A stretch of 64,000 bases of DNA from DATAJX01 sp036261915 (GTDB lineage: Bacteria > Pseudomonadota > Alphaproteobacteria > UBA2136 > UBA6156), in assembly GCA_036261915.1 (NCBI GenBank), contig DATAJX010000004.1, positions 62,001-126,000 on the forward strand. The letters run 5' to 3'. The notes below the pieces were generated by a model. That model was given only the letters and a program-made list of their open reading frames with translations, did no database searches and had not been told where the DNA came from. This document shows, piece after piece, positions 59,089-64,000 of the stretch. The number at the start of each line of letters is the position of its first letter. The stretch's first letter is position 1. The position numbers and the translations under genes are program-made.

Positions 59089-60783
59089 ATGACACAGAGC
59101 GTAGCCATGCCTATCAACCTTTCGGGAACCATGTTCGAGGGCGTTTCGGGTGCCGTGGGTGCCCCTGCCGCACCTGGCGGTTTGCAAGGTCTGTTCTCGG
59201 GTTTGGTGGAAAACGCTGGTGCGGCGGTGCCTGCCGGCAACGGCTTTTTTACCGGGCTGGAAGCGTCGGCTGCGGCGCCCTCGACCGGGGTGAGTACCGG
59301 TGTGGCCGACCCGCTGGCCGCTCTACAGGCTTTGCTGGCGCAGGCCGGGTTGCAGATTTCGAATACCTTGCCCGCCGACGGCGTGAAGATAGAAGGTGCC
59401 GCGCAGGCGCCGGTCGACCCGCTGCAGGCGTTGGCCGATGCGTTGCAGCAGGTGCAGCAGCAATTAAGTGACGCCGGGATTGCGCCGCAAAGCCTGACCA
59501 CCCACGAAGGGTTGGTGAAGGCATTGCAAACGCTGGGCGTGCCTGCCGAAAAGGTGGAAGCCATGGCCGACACCATTGAAGGTGCGCTGGACCAGCTGAA
59601 AAAGAAGCTGGGCGCTGCGGGCGATTTGGGTGGCGACCAGGTGATGGCTTTGGCGCAGGTGCTGGTGGCCGCCAGTGTGATGCCGCAAATGAACGATGCC
59701 GCCGGCAAGCCCCTGCTGGCAGATAACACGCCGCTGACGTTTACCATCAGTACTGCCAAGACCGTTGATGTGGCCAACGCCGATGCCGGCGACGCCCGTT
59801 ATGCGCAGGCGAACGACGCCCTGAAATTTGCCGCCGGTTTGCCGGCTGCCGGAAACATGGCCCGCGAAGTGGCCGGCATTAAGGATGACACCAAGGCCAA
59901 GGCTGATGCCGAGGTGCCGGTGGCTGATGCCGCGCCTGCCGCTTTGCAACCCGTGGCCGACAGTGTGTTGCCCGCCGTGGCCATTACGGTGGACCCCGTG
60001 GGTGTGACCGTGCAGGGCGTGCAGAAAACCGAAACGCCCGCCAGCCCCGCGGTGGCCGCGCCCAAGGCCGTGACCACCATGCAAAGCGTGGCCGCCGCCG
60101 ATGTGGCCAAGCCCGCCGACGGCGAAGCCAAGTTTGTGTGGAAAGGTGAAGATACTGCCCAGCCGGTAGCGGCCGAAAGCGGCAAGGCCAAGGCCGATGC
60201 CGCCAAGGTTGAAACGCATGCCGACCTGCAGGTGAACCGCCATGCCGCCGAAACCCTGCAGAACAACGCCGCCGCCAGCAACGAGGCGGCCGACACCGAG
60301 TTTGCCAAGCAGCTTGAGCACTACCAGCAAAAACTGGAAACCGCCAAGCGCTACGATGTGACCAACCAGGCCGTGGTTCAGGTGAAGAACCTGATCGATG
60401 AAGGCGGCGGCGAGGTGCGCATTCGGCTGAACCCGCCCGAGTTGGGGCAGATCCACGTAGACCTGGTGGTGAAGAACGGCGAAGTGAGCGGCAAAATATC
60501 GGCCACCGATTCGGCGGTGGTGAATGCATTGGCCAGCGACGTGAAGCAGTTTGGCGAAGGCCTGAAACAGGCGGGCTTTAAACTGGGCAACGACGGCCTG
60601 ACCTTTATGCTGAGCCAGAACCCCAACCAGGGCCAGCAGCAACAGCAGGGCCAGCAACAATTTGCAAACAACCAGCAGGGTAATGCCGGCTGGAACGATG
60701 ACGGCGCGTTGAACGACGAAGCCGCCGCCGCACAGGTGACGGCGTGGGTTGCGCCCGACCGTTTGATCGACGTGAACATTTAA
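59089..60783 (+). CDS. fliK: Flagellar hook-length control protein FliK
   Basis: FliK measures hook length and triggers the export switch. The 564-residue protein is long, Ala/Asp-rich and low in aromatics in the N-terminal 370 residues, as expected for the ruler. The C-terminal domain has the FliK signature VRIRLNPPELGQIHVDLVVK, then a Gln/Asn-rich end (QNPNQGQQQQQGQQQ). ATG 59089 is used; Met7 (59107) is an alternative if the sigma-54 start site leaves a leader. Confidence 0.93.
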   Translation: MTQSVAMPINLSGTMFEGVSGAVGAPAAPGGLQGLFSGLVENAGAAVPAGNGFFTGLEASAAAPSTGVSTGVADPLAALQALLAQAGLQISNTLPADGVKIEGAAQAPVDPLQALADALQQVQQQLSDAGIAPQSLTTHEGLVKALQTLGVPAEKVEAMADTIEGALDQLKKKLGAAGDLGGDQVMALAQVLVAASVMPQMNDAAGKPLLADNTPLTFTISTAKTVDVANADAGDARYAQANDALKFAAGLPAAGNMAREVAGIKDDTKAKADAEVPVADAAPAALQPVADSVLPAVAITVDPVGVTVQGVQKTETPASPAVAAPKAVTTMQSVAAADVAKPADGEAKFVWKGEDTAQPVAAESGKAKADAAKVETHADLQVNRHAAETLQNNAAASNEAADTEFAKQLEHYQQKLETAKRYDVTNQAVVQVKNLIDEGGGEVRIRLNPPELGQIHVDLVVKNGEVSGKISATDSAVVNALASDVKQFGEGLKQAGFKLGNDGLTFMLSQNPNQGQQQQQGQQQFANNQQGNAGWNDDGALNDEAAAAQVTAWVAPDRLIDVNI

Positions 60784-60795
60784 AGGAGAACAACC

Positions 60796-61500
60796 ATGGT
60801 TACCTCGGTAGGCAACAACGGCACCACCACCAACAGCAACGACGTGCTGCAGCAGAACACCGAAAAGGCGCTGAACCAGCTTAACTTCCAGACCTTTTTA
60901 CAGTTGATCACCACCCAGCTTAAAAACCAGGACCCTTTGCGCCCGCAGGACCAAAGCCAGTTTTTGGGCCAGCTGGCGCAGTTCGGCAGCCTGCAGCAAC
61001 AGATCAACACCAATGACCTGCTGAAGGAACTGAACAGCCAGAAAGACCTGGGCCAGCAAAGCCTGGCCACCAGCTACCTGGGGCATGCCGTGCTGGCGCC
61101 CGGCGACAGCTTCAATAAAAGCTCTGACGGCAGCGTGCCGTTCGGCTACTCGCTGGAAGGCGATGCGGCCGAAGTGTCGGTTCAGATTTACGACAGCACC
61201 GGCAAGGTGGTGCGCACCCTTAACCCCACCGATAAGGCCTCGCTGACCGAAGGCAGTCACACCCTGAGCTGGGACGGCAAGGATGACTTGGGCAATTACG
61301 TTGATAACGGCACCTATAAGAGTGTGATCACTGCTTATGACACCAAGGGCATTAAAGTTGTTTCGCACCAATTGACCTATGGCGTGGCGCTGGCCGTGAA
61401 CACCGCCAGCAATGGCGATGTGAGCCTTGAACTGGGCGACGGCCGCAATGTGGCCTTTGGCGATGTGAGCCAGGTGGTTGTGAACACCGCCAGCAACTAG
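60796..61500 (+). CDS. flgD: Flagellar hook assembly protein FlgD
   Basis: FlgD caps the growing hook. The 234-residue protein has the N-terminal signature FLQLITTQLKNQDPLRPQDQ. A tudor/FnIII-like core with LSWDGKDDLGNYVDNGTYK follows. AAAGGAGAAC lies just before the ATG. Twelve bases separate it from fliK. Confidence 0.95.
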   Translation: MVTSVGNNGTTTNSNDVLQQNTEKALNQLNFQTFLQLITTQLKNQDPLRPQDQSQFLGQLAQFGSLQQQINTNDLLKELNSQKDLGQQSLATSYLGHAVLAPGDSFNKSSDGSVPFGYSLEGDAAEVSVQIYDSTGKVVRTLNPTDKASLTEGSHTLSWDGKDDLGNYVDNGTYKSVITAYDTKGIKVVSHQLTYGVALAVNTASNGDVSLELGDGRNVAFGDVSQVVVNTASN

Positions 61501-61509
61501 CCCACGGGT

Positions 61510-61525
61510 TGGCACGCTTCCTGCA
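61510..61525 (+). promoter_or_regulatory. Sigma-54 promoter upstream of flgE
   Basis: TGGCACG-CTTC-CTGCA, with GG and GC ten bases apart. It is followed at normal distance by AAGGAG and the flgE ATG. Confidence 0.65.
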
Positions 61526-61557
61526 ATTGAAAAGACAACAGTAAGGAGATTTTAGAA

Positions 61558-63270
61558 ATGGGTTTGTTTGGTGCAATGACCGCGAGCGTTTCGGCGCTCT
61601 CCTCGCAAGGTCAAGCCATTAGCGTTATTTCGGACAACCTGGCCAACACCAATACCGTTGGGTATAAGGCCGGTCGCAGCTTGTTCAGCCAGTTGGTGAC
61701 CAGTGCGGGTGCCAGCGGCACCACCTATAACGCCGGTGGTGTGTCTGCCAATATTCAGCGTAACGAAAACTCGCAGGGTTCGCTGGTCAGTTCTTCCAAC
61801 ACCACCGACCTGGCTATTTCGGGTACCGGTTTTTTCCGTGTGGCTGACAACAGCCTGAACAACTCCGACACCAGTTATTATTATACCCGCGCGGGGGATT
61901 TCAGCCAGAACAAGGAAGGCTTTCTCGTCAATTCAAGCGGGTTCTTTCTGCAAGGTTGGCGCACCGATGCCGACGGTAACATTCTGAACGTGCAAACCCC
62001 GGTGGCGGTTGAATTGGGCAGTGTGGGTGTAAGCTCGCAGGAAACCAAAACCCTGGGGCTGAACGCCAACCTGAACAGCACCATTGGCGTCAATGCGATC
62101 TATAACGACACGACATCAAGCCTGAGCGCCGTGTTGCAGACCGTGATAGCGGACCCCACCAAAGCCGATTTTTTGGCCGACGTGCGGGTGTTCGATGCCC
62201 AAGGGGGCGCGCGCGACATGACCATTGCCTTTACCAAGCGTGCGGCCAACCTGTGGGATTTCCAGGTTTATACCGATGGTTCCAACGTGCAGGGCGGTAC
62301 GCCGGGTGTTAATTCGCGCATCGGCAACATTGGTACCCTGCAGTTCAATACCACGGGTACGCTTGAAAGTGTGACCGGTACCAGCCTGCCTGTGACGTGG
62401 GCCGGTGGTGTGAACCCCAGCAACATCACTCTCAGCTTTGGTGATTTTACCGGCGGCCTGGTGGTTAACGTGCCTGCCACGGCTACCGCACCGACAGGTG
62501 CGCCGCCTGCCGGTGGTGTTGGTGCGCTGGGTTATACCGGCACCAGCGCAGCTGGTGGCGTGCTGGGCATCAGCTTTGAGGGTAGCCCCCTGACCGCAGG
62601 CAACTACACCCTGCGCTATACCGGCAACCCCGGCGAGTACCAGCTGGGTACCGGCACCGGCGCGGGTTTTGTGGCCACCGCCGACGCCCCTGTGACCATT
62701 GGCGCCAATGGCGTGCGCGAAATCTACTTTTCTACCAGCAAGGTGCGCATCACCGTGGGTAACAGCTTTGACGAAGCGCCCGCCGGCGGTGTGACCGACC
62801 TGACCTTTACCGCCACCCAGCAGGCCGCACTGAACAGCGGCGTGGGGACCAACGGTGTCATCCAGTTCTCGGCCAACTCGAACGTGTCTTCGGTCAACCA
62901 GGACGGGTTCGGCGCCGGTACACTGGCCAGCGTGCAGGTGGACGAAAGTGGTTTTGTGAACGGCACCTTCACCAACGGCGAAACCAAAAAGCTTTACCGC
63001 CTGGCCATTGGTATCTTCCAGAACCCCAACGGGCTGGAGCCTCTTTCGGGCAACCTGTTGCGCGTGACCGATGCTTCGGGCCAGGCGCTGCTCAAGCAGC
63101 CCAACCTGGGCGGCACGGGCCGTATCGTGGGGGGCTCGCTTGAAGGGTCGACCACCGATATCGCCGGTGAGTTCAGCCAGATGATCATCGCGCAGCGCGC
63201 CTTCCAGGCCAGCAGCTCGGTCATCAGCACGGTTGACCAGATGCTCAACAACCTGCTGCAGATCCGCTAA
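61558..63270 (+). CDS. flgE: Flagellar hook protein FlgE
   Basis: FlgE polymerises into the hook. The 570-residue protein begins MGLFGAMTASVSALSSQGQAISVISDNLANTNTVGYK (shared axial-protein motif, residues 1-37 overall). It has FlgE middle domains and ends with the conserved GEFSQMIIAQRAFQASS and DQMLNNLLQI. The middle region is expanded compared with enteric FlgE (about 400). A strong AAGGAG site and a sigma-54 promoter precede it. Confidence 0.95.
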   Translation: MGLFGAMTASVSALSSQGQAISVISDNLANTNTVGYKAGRSLFSQLVTSAGASGTTYNAGGVSANIQRNENSQGSLVSSSNTTDLAISGTGFFRVADNSLNNSDTSYYYTRAGDFSQNKEGFLVNSSGFFLQGWRTDADGNILNVQTPVAVELGSVGVSSQETKTLGLNANLNSTIGVNAIYNDTTSSLSAVLQTVIADPTKADFLADVRVFDAQGGARDMTIAFTKRAANLWDFQVYTDGSNVQGGTPGVNSRIGNIGTLQFNTTGTLESVTGTSLPVTWAGGVNPSNITLSFGDFTGGLVVNVPATATAPTGAPPAGGVGALGYTGTSAAGGVLGISFEGSPLTAGNYTLRYTGNPGEYQLGTGTGAGFVATADAPVTIGANGVREIYFSTSKVRITVGNSFDEAPAGGVTDLTFTATQQAALNSGVGTNGVIQFSANSNVSSVNQDGFGAGTLASVQVDESGFVNGTFTNGETKKLYRLAIGIFQNPNGLEPLSGNLLRVTDASGQALLKQPNLGGTGRIVGGSLEGSTTDIAGEFSQMIIAQRAFQASSSVISTVDQMLNNLLQIR

Positions 63271-63371
63271 CGATAGCAGCTAGATAAACAAGTTTCAGGA
63301 TAGTTGACCTGTAAAAAGTTACGGACGAGCCACTCTCTCTCCCCTTGTTCCAGCCTGGCTCGACGTAAATC

Positions 63372-63400
63372 AACCCCCTCTCAGGAGGGGGTTATTTTTT
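63372..63400 (+). terminator. Strong intrinsic terminator after flgE
   Basis: AACCCCCTC-TCAG-GAGGGGGTT followed by ATTTTTT. The rest of the 208-base gap to fumC holds no other gene that I can see. Confidence 0.92.
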
Positions 63401-63478
63401 GCGGCAAGGTTAAAAAGCGAGCAGCGAGAGGCGGAGAAAAGTTGTTTGTGCTAATTTCACTCCAACAGGAGAACCCCG

Positions 63479-64000
<522 letters not shown>

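Overview
The window reads as chromosomal DNA of a free-living, flagellated, high-G+C Alphaproteobacterium. Support comes from the very large NAD-dependent glutamate dehydrogenase, a PhaR-type PHA regulator, the phoH/ybeY/lnt/HTH/metK/trmB/rimP/nusA/infB neighbourhood, and a fliL-fliM-(DUF6468-like)-motE flagellar cluster with alphaproteobacterial-style extra genes. A Micavibrio-like or rhodospirillum-like lineage would fit, but I cannot place it further. I see no rRNA, tRNA, CRISPR array, insertion sequence or prophage.

Layout. 0-8 kb: end of kdsB, alkA, a secreted PEBP protein, the PHA locus phaR/phaC/phaA with a SemiSWEET-like and a methyltransferase gene, sdhA, and two small unknown genes. 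8-19 kb: pnp, a two-gene operon ending in a pilin-like/M23 peptidase fusion, trpS, a flippase-like membrane protein, and the giant gdh. 19-28 kb: two tiny unknown genes, then tsaB-rimI-miaB-phoH, the inverted block HTH/lnt/ybeY, and metK and trmB. 28-35.5 kb: rimP-nusA-infB, an inserted TPR gene, rbfA-truB-rpsO. 35.5-40.4 kb: an orphan pilin-like protein, a ferredoxin/flavodoxin-NADP reductase, a secreted helical protein, a polytopic membrane protein with a 37-aa lipoprotein, and an HdrB/SdhE-like CCG protein. 40.6-44.7 kb: mdh-sucC-sucD with two small secreted proteins interleaved. 44.7-48 kb: truA-fmt-def on the minus strand and hbd on the plus strand. 48.1-63.3 kb: flagellar genes, including a degenerate CheA homologue, two MotB-like proteins and a large periplasmic TPR protein. 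The window ends inside fumC.

How the genes work together. Central carbon flow is well represented: sdhA, a possible subunit of a type-E succinate dehydrogenase, mdh, sucCD, fumC and gdh. Acetyl-CoA condensation and PHA synthesis are represented by phaA, phaC, phaR and hbd. The middle of the window is translation and tRNA/ribosome maturation. The right end builds the flagellar hook, C-ring and export gate.

Main points for a second look: (1) a sharp reversal of G/C strand asymmetry near 39.8-40.6 kb, in the direction expected at a replication origin; (2) a recurring -10-like hexamer exactly 6 nt before many start codons, suggesting widespread leaderless transcription; (3) a catalytically dead CheA with Asp-plus and Asp-minus MotB-like proteins and a large TPR protein, without motA; (4) a family of two-TM pilin-like proteins, one fused to an M23 peptidase; (5) a dispersed repeat, one copy of which lies in frame in a gene; (6) signs of a type-E succinate dehydrogenase.
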